DNA from: Parachlamydiales bacterium
GTDB taxonomy: Bacteria; Chlamydiota; Chlamydiia; Chlamydiales; Rhabdochlamydiaceae
Assembly (NCBI GenBank): GCA_003153295.1
Contig: PLXY01000008.1
Span: forward strand, 187,714 to 251,713
DNA: 64,000 nucleotides
Reading direction: 5' to 3'
The notes under the pieces: generated by a model
Databases searched by the model: none
The model's input: only the letters and a program-made list of their open reading frames with translations
Told to the model about the DNA's origin: nothing
In this document: positions 16,143-26,500 of the stretch, piece by piece
Numbering within the stretch: position 1 is the first letter of the stretch
Layout of the letters: each line of letters starts with the position of its first letter
Translations under genes and position numbers: made by a program

Positions 16143-18074
16143 TCAAGATTGTAAAGAGCCGCTGGATTGGCTGAGCTGGTGGGGATCTAGGATTTCATAT
16201 TCTCCTCCCAGAAATTGAGCTAAAAACTTTTCACTCTGAGCTAAGCTGCACATCAAATTGTTAAATTTTGCGATCCCATGGCCTTCATCAGGAAATGAAA
16301 GATAAGTAACGGGTAGTCCCTTTTGTTTCATTTTTTCGAAAATTTGATCGGATTCGGCGACAGCCACAATCGGATCGTTAGCTCCATGAATTAAGAGAAG
16401 AGGCTTTTGAATATTGTCGACATAATTGAGGGGCGAGCAGCTTTCAAGAAACGGGATATCGGCTTCTTTATCAGGATCTCCTCCCATGCTTTTAATAAAA
16501 GCATTTTTCGTGAAAAATCTCATTTTGTCCGCCAGTGGGCCATCGGGGATTTCCCAGTAAAAAGGGACATTGTCCAAGACCGTTTTTAGATGAGAAGGGC
16601 CACAAAGTGAAATCGCACAGGCTAGGAATTCTGGCGAAAACACAAGACTTGTAAGTGCTTCATATCCGCCATAACTCGCTCCAAAAATCGCAATTTTATC
16701 TTTTGCCGCTATCCCTTGATCAATACACCACTGAGCAGCATCCAGAATATCTTGATGGGCCTTCCCACCCCATTCTCGATTGCCGGCATTGACAAAGTTC
16801 TTCCCAAAGCCCGAGGATAAGCGGAAATTCACGCTGAGGACAGCATAACCGCGATTAGCAAGCCATTGATGATAGGGACAATACTGATGAAGATCGCGGA
16901 CTTTAAAAGGGCCGCCATGTGGAATGATCACTAGAGGAACGGGGGAAGAGGCGCGGCCTCCTAGATCTACTTTTGGCGGAAGGGTTAAATAACTCACCAG
17001 CGAAAGTCCGTCCGAGGCTGAAATGAGAAGAGGATACATCTTAGCGCTGCTTTCACGTTTTTCAGAAGAAACCAACAACGACAGCTTTTGAGTCGAGAGA
17101 TGGTAAAGCCAAAATTCACCTCCTTGATCCGGGATATTATTTTGTACTATCCATTGCTCAGAAGTTCTATCTGTGATGGTAAAATTACTACCTAACTTCG
17201 AGATTAAAAATGTTATCGAACGCTTCATTTGTTCATTGAGAAAATGCCACCCTTTACAGAGAAAATAAGTCGAATAAGCAGACACCTGATCGCCCTCAAA
17301 GAAGACTTCATGGATATCGCTTTTGAGATCATGACCAAGGACAATTTCGGGGGTTTTTCCATCTAAGAAAACTTTCTTAAGCTGAGTGGTGTCCTTCCCT
17401 CGGTTGTCTAAAAGATAGAGGGAATTATCCAGAGAGCTATATCTCAAACACTCAGAATGAAATGCATCTTCTGCCGACCATGTTAAGACATCTAAATCGT
17501 GCTGATCGAGAAGCGTCATCGAGCAGTCGTCGTTCATGCGCAGCTTTAAGATCAGATTTAAGTTTTCATCGAAAACAAAATTAATATAGTTGTCATTTTG
17601 ATAGAGCAGTGTCAAGGTGCCGCTATCAATGTCTAATGAATAGAGATCATGAAAGCGGGGGTTCCGGTCGTTGATTCCTATGATGGCTTTGTTTTCATTG
17701 ATACCCATTTTAAAAATCTTACAGCTGATTTGAGAATACCCAGCCGTTAGATTTTGAAATTCAAGGGTCTGACTATCGAGGCAAAATAAATGATGCTGGC
17801 GCGTTCCATCTTTGTCTTTAAGAAAGAGAATTTTTTGACTATCGGGCGACCAATAAAAACCTCGGATTTCCGGTTCTGTAAAATAAGTGCAATTTTGAGC
17901 TCCATCCAACGATAAGTTAGAGGATAAATAAAGATTCATAGCGCCATCTGGATTTTGACCCACATAGGCTAATTGCTCTCCATCGGGGCTGAGCCTGATA
18001 GCCAAGCAGGAAGAAGGAGCAAACAACACTTCCCGAGGGATCAGTACTTGTCGATCAGTAGCTATGTGAGTCAA
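16143..18074 (-). CDS. S9 family serine peptidase (acylaminoacyl-peptidase/prolyl oligopeptidase type)
   Basis: An N-terminal beta-propeller (WD40/TolB-like blades with SPDGEQLAY and SPDSQKILF) precedes an alpha/beta hydrolase domain. The latter has the nucleophile in FGASYGGYEAL, the acid in LIHGANDPIV and the His in PDEGHGIAK. Such enzymes cut short peptides in the cytoplasm. I chose the TTG at 18074 because AAGGTAAGG lies six bases before it and because the product then starts MTHIATDRQVLIPREVLF, close to the usual family opening. An ATG at 18107 is also in frame but lacks a ribosome binding site. Either start overlaps the 3' end of cydB, so it is the third gene of the cydAB unit. The product is 643 residues from the TTG. 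Confidence 0.88.
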   Translation of the reverse strand: MTHIATDRQVLIPREVLFAPSSCLAIRLSPDGEQLAYVGQNPDGAMNLYLSSNLSLDGAQNCTYFTEPEIRGFYWSPDSQKILFLKDKDGTRQHHLFCLDSQTLEFQNLTAGYSQISCKIFKMGINENKAIIGINDRNPRFHDLYSLDIDSGTLTLLYQNDNYINFVFDENLNLILKLRMNDDCSMTLLDQHDLDVLTWSAEDAFHSECLRYSSLDNSLYLLDNRGKDTTQLKKVFLDGKTPEIVLGHDLKSDIHEVFFEGDQVSAYSTYFLCKGWHFLNEQMKRSITFLISKLGSNFTITDRTSEQWIVQNNIPDQGGEFWLYHLSTQKLSLLVSSEKRESSAKMYPLLISASDGLSLVSYLTLPPKVDLGGRASSPVPLVIIPHGGPFKVRDLHQYCPYHQWLANRGYAVLSVNFRLSSGFGKNFVNAGNREWGGKAHQDILDAAQWCIDQGIAAKDKIAIFGASYGGYEALTSLVFSPEFLACAISLCGPSHLKTVLDNVPFYWEIPDGPLADKMRFFTKNAFIKSMGGDPDKEADIPFLESCSPLNYVDNIQKPLLLIHGANDPIVAVAESDQIFEKMKQKGLPVTYLSFPDEGHGIAKFNNLMCSLAQSEKFLAQFLGGEYEILDPHQLSQSSGSLQS

Positions 18075-19086
18075 GCTGCACCTTACCTTTGAAAACCCTG
18101 TAGACATAGGGAAAGTAGAAGAATGATAAAGGAGCGCCTGTCAGTGTTACACCCACCATGATCCAGAGTGACAGTTCGGAGACAGAGCTATTCATAAAAG
18201 TCAGAGAGTTTTGATCAGGATTTAAAGTGGAGTACGTGAGATAGGGGAAAGTTCCGATGACAAAAAGCGCTAAGAGAAAAAAGATCGATAGGCAAGAAAA
18301 TAAAAAGGCATAGCCGTCGTTTTTACGACGGACCATCCATAAAATCATAAAGATAGAGGCCAGGCTCAGCAAAGGGAAGATCCCCACTAAAGGATGGTGG
18401 AGAAACGGCTGAGTCATGCGGGGTTGAGAAACGAAAGTCGCGGTCGTCCCGACAAGCCATGAGCACAGGAAAAAAATAATACAGCGATGGGCCCATTTGC
18501 GGACTTTGTTATGGAAAGGGCCTTCTGTTTTCATGAGAAGGTAAAGAGAGCCGTGCATCATAAAGCAGGAGATGCCCAGGAGTGCGATCAAAAGGGGATA
18601 GGGAGTGACGAGGTCCATGATACCTCCGACAAGCACGCCTTGACTATCGATGGGCAATCCCTGGATCAGGTTCCCTAAAAACAAACCGACGATAAAAGCC
18701 AAGACGAAACTCGCTAAAAAAAAGCCGCGGTCCCAAAGATTTGTCCACCATTTTTGATGCCCCTTGCTACGGAATTCAATCGAGGCAGCGCGGAGCATAA
18801 AACCAAATAGCATAAGCATGAAAGGAGTATAAAGGTTAGGGGTGAGTGTAGAAAACGCCTTAGGAAAAGCTGCAAAGAGGACTCCTCCTCCGATCACAAT
18901 CCAAGTGGAATTCCCATCCCAAACAGGACCAATGGCATTGATCATGAGCCGTCTTTCTTGATCTCCCTTAGAAAAAAGATGCAAACATCCGACACCTAAA
19001 TCAAATCCGTCCAATGTCGTATAGGCAATAATGGCAAACATGAAGACGGCATACATAATGAACTGTGCAAAATATAGTGTATCCAC
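18055..19086 (-). CDS. cydB: Cytochrome bd quinol oxidase subunit II
   Basis: CydB is the second integral membrane subunit of the high-oxygen-affinity terminal oxidase. The 343-residue product has about eight hydrophobic helices and the family opening with GFDLGVGCLHLF near residues 27-38. It also shows PVWDGNSTWIVIGGGVLFAAFP near residues 50-71. It starts with GTG, whose first base is the last base of the cydA stop (TAGTG), so the two are translationally coupled. Its end overlaps the S9 peptidase gene. Its length is a little below that of E. coli CydB. Confidence 0.95.
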   Translation of the reverse strand: MDTLYFAQFIMYAVFMFAIIAYTTLDGFDLGVGCLHLFSKGDQERRLMINAIGPVWDGNSTWIVIGGGVLFAAFPKAFSTLTPNLYTPFMLMLFGFMLRAASIEFRSKGHQKWWTNLWDRGFFLASFVLAFIVGLFLGNLIQGLPIDSQGVLVGGIMDLVTPYPLLIALLGISCFMMHGSLYLLMKTEGPFHNKVRKWAHRCIIFFLCSWLVGTTATFVSQPRMTQPFLHHPLVGIFPLLSLASIFMILWMVRRKNDGYAFLFSCLSIFFLLALFVIGTFPYLTYSTLNPDQNSLTFMNSSVSELSLWIMVGVTLTGAPLSFFYFPYVYRVFKGKVQLDSHSY

Positions 19087-20468
19087 TAAGTGCTCCCGGG
19101 ATTTTTATTTTTATAAATATCTCGGTAGGGGAGTTGCTCCTCATCCATATCGGGGGCAGGCCCTGCTTTGATTTTTCGATCCAATAAAACAAGGAACAGG
19201 ACAAAAAATAACAGATACATGACGACAAACATAATCAGCGAGCCTAAAACTTGCCCCGCAGAAATCACAGGGGAGAAAGCTTCTTTGGTTTTTAATAGCT
19301 TGTAGACAGTCCAGGGCTGCCTCCCGATACAAGAGCTATACCATCCTGCGACATTGGCAATTTGAGGAAATGCCACAGAGATAATCATCAGTTTTAAAAA
19401 GAGGGGTTTGATATTCCACTGCTTTTTCCACCAGTAATAGCCCCCGATAAAAGCTGCCGCTGCCATAGCGGCCCACATGAGAACCATCAAATGATACATC
19501 TGAAAAACAACCGGAACATTGGACCAGTGGTCTTTAGGAAATTGATCAAGACCAGGAACGGGAGTTTTAAGGTTTCTATAGGTCATTAAACTGAGCATCC
19601 CTGGAACGGATATTCCATAAACCTTTTCATTTTTGGCATCGACCCATCCCAACGCATAAGCGGGCGTGTAAGGCTCGGTTTTATAGACGCCTTCGAAAGC
19701 AGCAAATTTTTCAGGATTATAAGTGGCAACTTTGCGGGCTAAATGATCCGCAGAAACGAGCTGTAAAACCGCCGTTATCATCGCAATGACAAGACCGACC
19801 TTCATACTCCTGACAGCAAAAGTGTGATGCCGCCGCTTTAAGAGATAATAGGCAGCGACGCTGATGATTAAAAAAGCTCCCGCCATCCAGCATCCGAGGA
19901 TCACATGGGTGAGATGGCTCAAGTTGGAAGGACTTAAAAAGACTTTCCACCAATTGACGACTTCAGCAACCACTGTCCCATCGGCAAGTGTTGTGATTTT
20001 ATGTCCGGCCGGCGTTTGCATCCACGAGTTAAAACTCACAATCCAAATCGCGCTAAAGTGGGCTCCGACTGACACTAGAATCGTCGACATAAAGTGCATT
20101 TTAGGACTAACCCGGTTCCAACCAAATAACAAAACCCCTAAAAAACCCGCCTCAACTAGAAAGGCGAACATCCCTTCAGCTCCTAAAAGACTACCGGAAA
20201 CATCGCTCACAAATCGCGAATAACGTGACCAATTGGTTCCAAGTGAGAACATCATAGGGATGCCTGTTGCCACTCCCAAGGCAAAGGTCATTGCGAATAC
20301 TTTAAGCCAGAATTTTGTCAGCTTTTCCCACAGCACATCTCCTGTCTTTAAGTACATCCCTTCCATAATGATCATAGCCAGAGAGATGCCAATACTTAAG
20401 GGAGGATAGATGTAGTGAAATGTGATCATAAAGGCAAACTGAAGACGTGAGAGAATTTCTACATCCAT
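19086..20468 (-). CDS. cydA: Cytochrome bd quinol oxidase subunit I
   Basis: CydA carries the quinol site and the b558/b595/d haems. The 460-residue product opens with LSRLQFAFMITFHYIYPPLS, containing the His ligand near residue 18. TGIPMMFSLGTNW lies near residues 63-75, and the Q-loop region with PEKFAAFEG near 247-255. The conserved GRQPWTVYKLLKT lies near 383-395. The Q-loop is short (non-E. coli type). It is the first gene of cydA-cydB-peptidase on the minus strand. The quinone used is not shown by this window. Confidence 0.96.
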   Translation of the reverse strand: MDVEILSRLQFAFMITFHYIYPPLSIGISLAMIIMEGMYLKTGDVLWEKLTKFWLKVFAMTFALGVATGIPMMFSLGTNWSRYSRFVSDVSGSLLGAEGMFAFLVEAGFLGVLLFGWNRVSPKMHFMSTILVSVGAHFSAIWIVSFNSWMQTPAGHKITTLADGTVVAEVVNWWKVFLSPSNLSHLTHVILGCWMAGAFLIISVAAYYLLKRRHHTFAVRSMKVGLVIAMITAVLQLVSADHLARKVATYNPEKFAAFEGVYKTEPYTPAYALGWVDAKNEKVYGISVPGMLSLMTYRNLKTPVPGLDQFPKDHWSNVPVVFQMYHLMVLMWAAMAAAAFIGGYYWWKKQWNIKPLFLKLMIISVAFPQIANVAGWYSSCIGRQPWTVYKLLKTKEAFSPVISAGQVLGSLIMFVVMYLLFFVLFLVLLDRKIKAGPAPDMDEEQLPYRDIYKNKNPGST

Positions 20469-20531
20469 GTGAATGACCTAAAATATTTGAATGAAAGATA
20501 TAGGATTAAGAGAGGGTTGTCAAATTGCTTT

Positions 20532-21290
20532 TTATATCAACAAAAAGCGAATTTCCATTTTTGACTTACAAGGCGTTTTAAGAAGAAGATGACTAAATTC
20601 CTGATCGGCTACATCTGTACAGACGAGTTTAGGCAAAAGAGATTCTAAGTTAGGACATTCCTTTTTCAGGGTCGAAGAAAGTTGATCGGGATACAGGTTA
20701 TACGCTTCTCTGAGGTCAGCAAGTGCCGAAGGATCTGTATGTTTTATTTTTTTAACAGCAATCTGGATGAGAAAATAATAACGCAAACAAGCAAACAGAG
20801 CCGCGCCTCGTTGTTGAGGAGGAGTTTGGATAAGTTGTTCTTTCGCAGATCGTGCGCGATTTGCTTTATACATCTTATAATGCGCTAAACTCTTAAGAAG
20901 ACTACAACCCATAATATTTTCTTCCGCAGAAAGACTTTGATTTAATGAAGACAAGATATTTGCTTCTACAATAGACGAAGGGAGTAACTCTTTCAGCAAA
21001 AACTTAACAAACTCGACCTGAGGATATACCTCATACCCCTGAATAATGGATTCCACCGCTTCTTTATATTGAGCTTGCTCGAGGTACTTCAGCCCATTTC
21101 TGATAAATTTTATACTTTCATTGGGGATAGACAATTTTTGGCGAGAATGAGGTTTGGTTGAACTAGATTCCCTGAAGCGCTTGTGAGCAATACGGGAAGT
21201 GGCTTTTTCTTTAGCGGAAAGGGGGTTCGGAGTTGCGTCAACAAAAATGAGTGTTTTGACAGAAGATGGAAAATGAAGTGATTGTGACAT
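20532..21290 (-). CDS. Helical TPR-like protein with basic N-terminus
   Basis: The 252-residue product is mostly helical. Residues about 62-95 (IRNGLKYLEQAQYKEAVESI followed by a Tyr/Pro turn) have the spacing of a TPR, and a second similar unit with LREAYNLYPD is near residue 200. Residues about 26-50 are rich in Lys/Arg/His (KATSRIAHKRF), a possible localisation signal. It has no membrane segment and no catalytic motif that I recognise. It lies between cydA and a glycosyltransferase on the same strand, 63 bases before cydA. It could be a chaperone-like or effector protein; the function is unknown. Confidence 0.5.
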   Translation of the reverse strand: MSQSLHFPSSVKTLIFVDATPNPLSAKEKATSRIAHKRFRESSSTKPHSRQKLSIPNESIKFIRNGLKYLEQAQYKEAVESIIQGYEVYPQVEFVKFLLKELLPSSIVEANILSSLNQSLSAEENIMGCSLLKSLAHYKMYKANRARSAKEQLIQTPPQQRGAALFACLRYYFLIQIAVKKIKHTDPSALADLREAYNLYPDQLSSTLKKECPNLESLLPKLVCTDVADQEFSHLLLKTPCKSKMEIRFLLI

Positions 21291-21333
21291 ATTTTATTGG
21301 AATAATTATAGTGAAAGCGAATTAATTATCTAT

Positions 21334-22086
21334 TTATAGATTTTTATTTAATTCAGCAAGTTTGAGATACTTATAAAAAGCAGTTTGCGAGTTATAAAGA
21401 GAAATAATAAATCCCTCTTTTCCACCCATGATTCCCAATTTGATAAAATAATTTTTGAAAAAAGCTCCCAATCCATGGAATACGGCTTTTCCAAAAGATG
21501 ACTTTTTTTTGCCCCTGTTTTGCTCTGCAAAGAGAGTACTGTATTTTTGCATCTTTTCTAGAAAATCTGAAATCGAACGGTAAGGTGTATGCTTGAGAGT
21601 GTGTTTTAAAGGAATTTCTTGCAATCCTTCTCTTAAAATCTTCTCATGGACCGCATCGTTTGAAAATTTAGTTTTTCTTCGATGATAAAGACGAACGACA
21701 CGATCGGGATACCAACCAGCACAGCAGCGGATTCTTTTGCCGTTGAAGTAGTTATCTCGCTGAATAGAGTAGACGCAAGCGGGGTCGAGCTGAAGCTCTT
21801 GGATCTCTTGGGCTAATTCAGGGCTCAAGATCTCGTCGCTATCAATGGACAAAATCCACTCCATGGAGGCTAAACTTGTCGCTTCATTGTGCAGAGGCCC
21901 AAAACCCTTAAATTCTGCATGGTAAATTTTAACATGTGGAAATTCACCGGCAATTTCGAGGGTATCATCGACAGAGCCTGTATCTAAAATGATAATTTCA
22001 CGAAATGCCTCAAGGGACTGCAGGGTGGCCAGTAACGTGTCCCCACAATTTTTCGTTAAAATCGTCACAGCTATTTTATTTTGCAT
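21334..22086 (-). CDS. Family 2 glycosyltransferase, WaaE/KdtX-like
   Basis: The 250-residue protein is a GT-A fold transferase. It opens with IAVTILTKNCGDTLLATLQSL. The nucleotide-binding acid is in ILDTGSVDDTLEIA, and the metal-binding DxD is in ILSIDSDEIL near residues 85-94. GWYPDRVVRLYHRR near residues 128-141 and DAVHEKI near 148-154 are typical of the LPS core glucosyltransferase WaaE group. It probably adds a sugar to lipopolysaccharide or another surface glycan at the cytoplasmic membrane. The sugar and acceptor cannot be read from the sequence. It stands alone on the minus strand, divergent from the transporter gene. Confidence 0.85.
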   Translation of the reverse strand: MQNKIAVTILTKNCGDTLLATLQSLEAFREIIILDTGSVDDTLEIAGEFPHVKIYHAEFKGFGPLHNEATSLASMEWILSIDSDEILSPELAQEIQELQLDPACVYSIQRDNYFNGKRIRCCAGWYPDRVVRLYHRRKTKFSNDAVHEKILREGLQEIPLKHTLKHTPYRSISDFLEKMQKYSTLFAEQNRGKKKSSFGKAVFHGLGAFFKNYFIKLGIMGGKEGFIISLYNSQTAFYKYLKLAELNKNL

Positions 22087-22236
22087 AGGAAAGGTTTCAG
22101 CTTAGCAGATCTGACTCAAAATGAAAAGTTGGCATTTATCCTCCAAGAGCTATTGGGCTATTAAAATATTTAATAGATTAATACAAAATAGGAAGTTTCG
22201 TTTCTGCAATACAGGGAAAGGTAGTATACTTTTTAC

Positions 22237-23508
22237 ATGCTATGGAGAAAGTTTAAAGAAGAAATTTTACAACTGAGTCGAACTCAAAGGATCTTTATCC
22301 TTTGCGCAATTGTCTGCAGTTTTTGCATCACTGCAGATTATGGAATTGTCCGGCCTGTTAGTAATAGTATTTTTCTAACGCAGCATGGAACTGATCTTTT
22401 TCCTTATGCTTGGCTTGCCATTGTGCCTCTGAATTTTCTCCTCGTTGAACTCTATAACCGTTTTCTAAACCGGTTAGGCGTTCAACGGATGTTTATCACG
22501 ATTGTCCTTTTTTCTGCCTTCGTCAATACGTTCTGTGCGATCTTCATGACAAAGATTCCTTTTCTCGCTTTCTTTTTTTATGTCTGGAAAGAAATTTATG
22601 TGATGCTGCTTTTTCAACAGCTCTGGTCTGTTATCCATTCCACGATTCAAATGGGACAAGCTAAGTTTCTTTATGGGCTCATTTTTGCATTCGGCGGCGT
22701 AGGAGGAATCGTGGGTAGTATTTTACCGAGTTTCTTTGCTGTTTCAATGGGATCGCCTAATTTGCTCTTTGCTTCCATACCCCTGTTTACAGCCCTGACC
22801 TTTGGCTTTATTTATCTGCTGCGTTATAGCTCTTTTACCCAAGAGAAAAATGAGCAAAAACCCATCCGTAATTTTTGGCAGGGGATCCGTGTAATCCGGA
22901 ATTCTAAGTATCTCTTGTTTATCTTAATCATCGTCGTTTTAATGCAAATCGCGACCACTATGATCTATTACCAATTCAATACCATGTTGGAATCAACAAT
23001 CCCAGCGCAAGATCTCCGCACGGAATATTGCGGAAGAATCATGGGCATGGTCAATATCATGACAGTGATATTTCAGGTTTTTGGTTCTTTTCTCCTCGTC
23101 CATTTTTTCGGGCTGAAGCGGAGCCATCTTCTTCTACCCCTGATCCTGTGCTTCAATGCCCTAGGATCACTTGTCATCCCATCCTTTGCGATGATTTCGG
23201 TGGCCTTTATCACAATCAAAGCATTTGATTTTTCTTTATTTGGGGTTCTCAAGGAGATGCTTTATATCCCTTTAAAACAAGAGGAGAAGTTCCAAGCTAA
23301 ATCGATCATCGATGTTTTTGCCTATCGTAGCGCTAAAGCCGTTGCTTCAGCTCTGATCCTGCTTCTGCAATCTTTAGGGTTTGTCCAACTCATCGATTGC
23401 ATGTCATGGGGCTCTCTTTTTCTATTGATAGTCTGGGCTTTTGTTGTTTATAAAATGTTCCAGCTCAAAGAAGAAACTCCTGAGATTCAGAAATCTGCCA
23501 TCTCATAA
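22237..23508 (+). CDS. Twelve-helix transporter resembling ATP/ADP translocases (NTT/MFS type)
   Basis: The 423-residue product is hydrophobic throughout, with about 12 predicted membrane helices. Its opening (ITADYGIVRPVSNSIFLTQHG, with a Pro-Tyr-Ala motif following) and overall spacing resemble the nucleotide transporters that chlamydiae and rickettsiae use to take up host ATP. A GGVGGIVGSILPSF loop lies near residues 148-161. Key charged residues of proven ATP/ADP exchangers are not obvious, so the substrate could be different. The other possibility is a general major-facilitator permease. A TAGTATACT sequence upstream may be the -10 region. Confidence 0.62.
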   Translation: MLWRKFKEEILQLSRTQRIFILCAIVCSFCITADYGIVRPVSNSIFLTQHGTDLFPYAWLAIVPLNFLLVELYNRFLNRLGVQRMFITIVLFSAFVNTFCAIFMTKIPFLAFFFYVWKEIYVMLLFQQLWSVIHSTIQMGQAKFLYGLIFAFGGVGGIVGSILPSFFAVSMGSPNLLFASIPLFTALTFGFIYLLRYSSFTQEKNEQKPIRNFWQGIRVIRNSKYLLFILIIVVLMQIATTMIYYQFNTMLESTIPAQDLRTEYCGRIMGMVNIMTVIFQVFGSFLLVHFFGLKRSHLLLPLILCFNALGSLVIPSFAMISVAFITIKAFDFSLFGVLKEMLYIPLKQEEKFQAKSIIDVFAYRSAKAVASALILLLQSLGFVQLIDCMSWGSLFLLIVWAFVVYKMFQLKEETPEIQKSAIS

Positions 23509-23571
23509 AAATCCTCCTATTTACAATTGAATTTTCTTTGTTTATATCGAAATTATACTCAAGGAAATTCC

Positions 23572-26500
23572 ATGCAATCAAAACACGCCTTGCTGACAGT
23601 TGCCACTTTTTTTCTGTTAATGAATGAGGTTAGCGCAGTTACGATCACGGTCGACACTGGAGGAGATACTGCAGTCAATACCGGGGGCGTATCAGGGGCC
23701 CATTTCGATTTGCGGGGCGCTCTCAACACCATCAACGTCAACAATGCGGGTCCTTATAATATTGTCTTCTCTTTAAGCAGTCCAACAATCACTCTTGCAG
23801 GCCCTTTGCCTCCCATTAACTTATCCGCAACAAATAATGTGACCATCGATGGAAGCAATAATGGAAACCAGATTACGCTCGATGGCAACAGCGCCTATCG
23901 ATCTTTTTTTGTCCGGCGAGGTACTGTTACCCTTGAAAATATGACAATACAAAATAGTTTGGCTCAAGGGGGAAACGGAGGAATTGGTAGTCATGGCGGC
24001 GGGGGCGGCCTAGGAGCAGGAGGAGCCCTTTTTGTTGATCAAGCGACAGTGAATGTCTCCAATTTGGTTTTTAATAATAATGGAGCGGTAGGAGGAAATG
24101 GAGGAACTGGTAGCGGAGGCTCTTCCGGTGCGGGAGGTGGTGGGGGTGGTATGGGAGGAAATGGAGGTAATGCTAATGGGACTCCAGGCGCTGGTGGTGG
24201 GGGTGGTGGATTAATGGGATCTGGTGGAAATGGTGCTACTTATGGCGGTGGGGCTGGTGGGGGCATCGGGAATGGAGGTAGTGGTGATCACGGCGGTGGC
24301 GGTGGCGGTGGAGCAGCGCTTGGGTGCAATGGAGGAGCTGGAGGTACTTTATTAGGTAATGGAAATTCCGGAACAGGTCTTATAGGTCTCGGCGGCGGTG
24401 GCGGAGGCGGAGCGGGAGCTACCTCAACAGGTGGCCAGGGTGGTCCCTCAGGAACTGGCGGAGCAGGAGGCACGGGATTAACCTCAGCTGGAGGAGGGGG
24501 TGGTGGCGGTGGCGTAGGAGGTGGGACTGGAACAAGTGCCCCCGCGTCTAACGCAGGCGGCGATGGAGGGGACGGAGGTACTTACGGCGGCGGTGGGGGT
24601 GGCGGCTTTGCAACAGGTCCAGCGGGCGATGGAGGAAATAGTACGAGTCAGGGCGCAGGCGGCGGCGGGGGAGGAGGTTCAAATAGCGCAGGTGGAGGAA
24701 ATGCAGGAAATGGCGCAGTGGGTGCCTCTTACGGCGGCGGCGGCGGCGGTGGTGGTGCAGGTACAACGAGTTCTGGTGGAGGAGCCCAGGGATCTTTCGG
24801 CGGTGGAGGCGGTGGAGGCGGTAGGGGTAACGGGGGACTTGCAGATGGGGAAGCTGGAGGCTTTGGTGGGGGCTCAGGAGGAGGTAGCGCCTTAAATGGC
24901 CAAACAGGTTTTGGAGCAGGGACAGGAGCAGCCACTGCGGCTACTGCAGGCGTGGGTGGAGGAAGCCACAGTACGCTCAGTGGCGGGGGTGGGGCTGGCC
25001 TGGGTGGTGTGATTTTCGTTAATGGTGGACATTTAGTTATTAATGGACCTTTAAGCACAAATGGAAGCTATCTAACTGCAGGAGCAGGAGGAGATTTATC
25101 AGCAACTGCTGGCGCCGCCGTTGGAACAGATTTGTTTATTTTAACTGCGGGTTCTTTAACATTTACTCCTGGCGCTGGCCAAACAGATACCCTAACAGGG
25201 ACTATAGCCGATAATAGCGCTACTTCTCTTCCTTCAGGGCAAGGTTATAATCCTGGGACAGCCTCTGGCGCCCAGTTGATAAAAAATGGGGCCGGAGAAT
25301 TAATTTTAAATGGAAATAATGTTCACACCTATGCTGGAGGAACGACGATCAATGCAGGTACATTATTCTTGAATGGAACTCTTTCCAGTGCTGTGACAGC
25401 GGTAGGAGGAACTTTCAGCGGAAATACTCCCACTGTATCATCGAGCGTAACCGTCGATAGCGGAGCAACTCTTGCGGGCGGAAGTTCCAGCAGTGTTATG
25501 ACAATTACTAACAATCTAACTTTAAATGCAGGATCCACGACGTCTGTTGAAATCAATCCAACCGATGCCTCTTTAATTACGGTCGGTGGAACGGCAACTC
25601 TGGCTGGAGATGTTTTTGTGGTAGTCGATCCTGGCACTTATCCTGCCAGCGGAAGCTACGATATTCTTGATTATAATGTGGAAATAGGCGCTTTCAATCC
25701 CGTTGTCACCGGAGGAGCTCCTGGGTTTACATTTAGCCTCTTTGATACAGGATCGATGATTCAATTGCTTTTTCAACGTATGATTCCTACACCTCCCGCA
25801 ACTCCGACCATCTCTTTAACAGGTTTGAAAGGTAATGACAGAAAAATCGCTAAATATCTCAATAAGTCTCACCTCACTTCTCAAGCTTATCTTGATTTGA
25901 CTACATTGTCTGGGGGCGAGCTAAAAAAAGCTCTCAGGAGCATCTCGCCCACTCGTAATGCAGATGCCATTTATGCTGCTCAACAAACGACGTTTGCATT
26001 GAGTGAAATGGCGTCTGCCCATTTCAATGAGCATCGGTTTTTCAAATCGATGAAAAAAGAAAAACCAACGATCGCGATGTTGGGGGCTGATACTTCATCG
26101 GAGCTTTTAGCAGATGCTTCATCCGAAACCTTAGACCATGTATCAGTGCAATCACGTAATCCTTCAATGAAGAAAAAAGCTTCTCTTTGCCCTCCTGAAA
26201 ATAATAACAACTTTGATGTTTGGGTCGGAGCTTTCGGTGAAGCTTCTTACCAAAAAGCGCAGCATGAAAGTCCTGCTTTCCGTTTCATCACGGAAGGTAT
26301 CTTAGGAGCTCTCGATTACTATATCGGAGATCATGGTTTTGTCGGCGGCGGTCTGGGATATGCTCATACACATCTCCATGAAGATGATCATATAGGGAAA
26401 GCTTCCACTAACTATGCGATTGGCACTATCTATGGAGGGTTTGATTTTTCTCATTTCTATACAGAGGTTGTACTTTGGGGAATTTATAACCGGATCGATA

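Noticed and set aside
22237-23508. Firm naming as an ATP/ADP translocase (tlc/ntt)
   Set aside because: The overall plan is similar, but the charged residues of known nucleotide exchangers are not evident and the protein is shorter than typical (about 500 residues).
24521-24895. ORFs in other frames of the glycine-rich autotransporter region
   Set aside because: They are Ala/Val/Gln- or Pro-rich shadows produced by the GGN-rich repeat codons on either strand.
24100-25000. Glycine-codon tandem repeats as a possible CRISPR or satellite array
   Set aside because: The units vary in length, keep one reading frame and code for GGxGG, so they are coding repeats. No spacer-repeat structure is present anywhere in the window.
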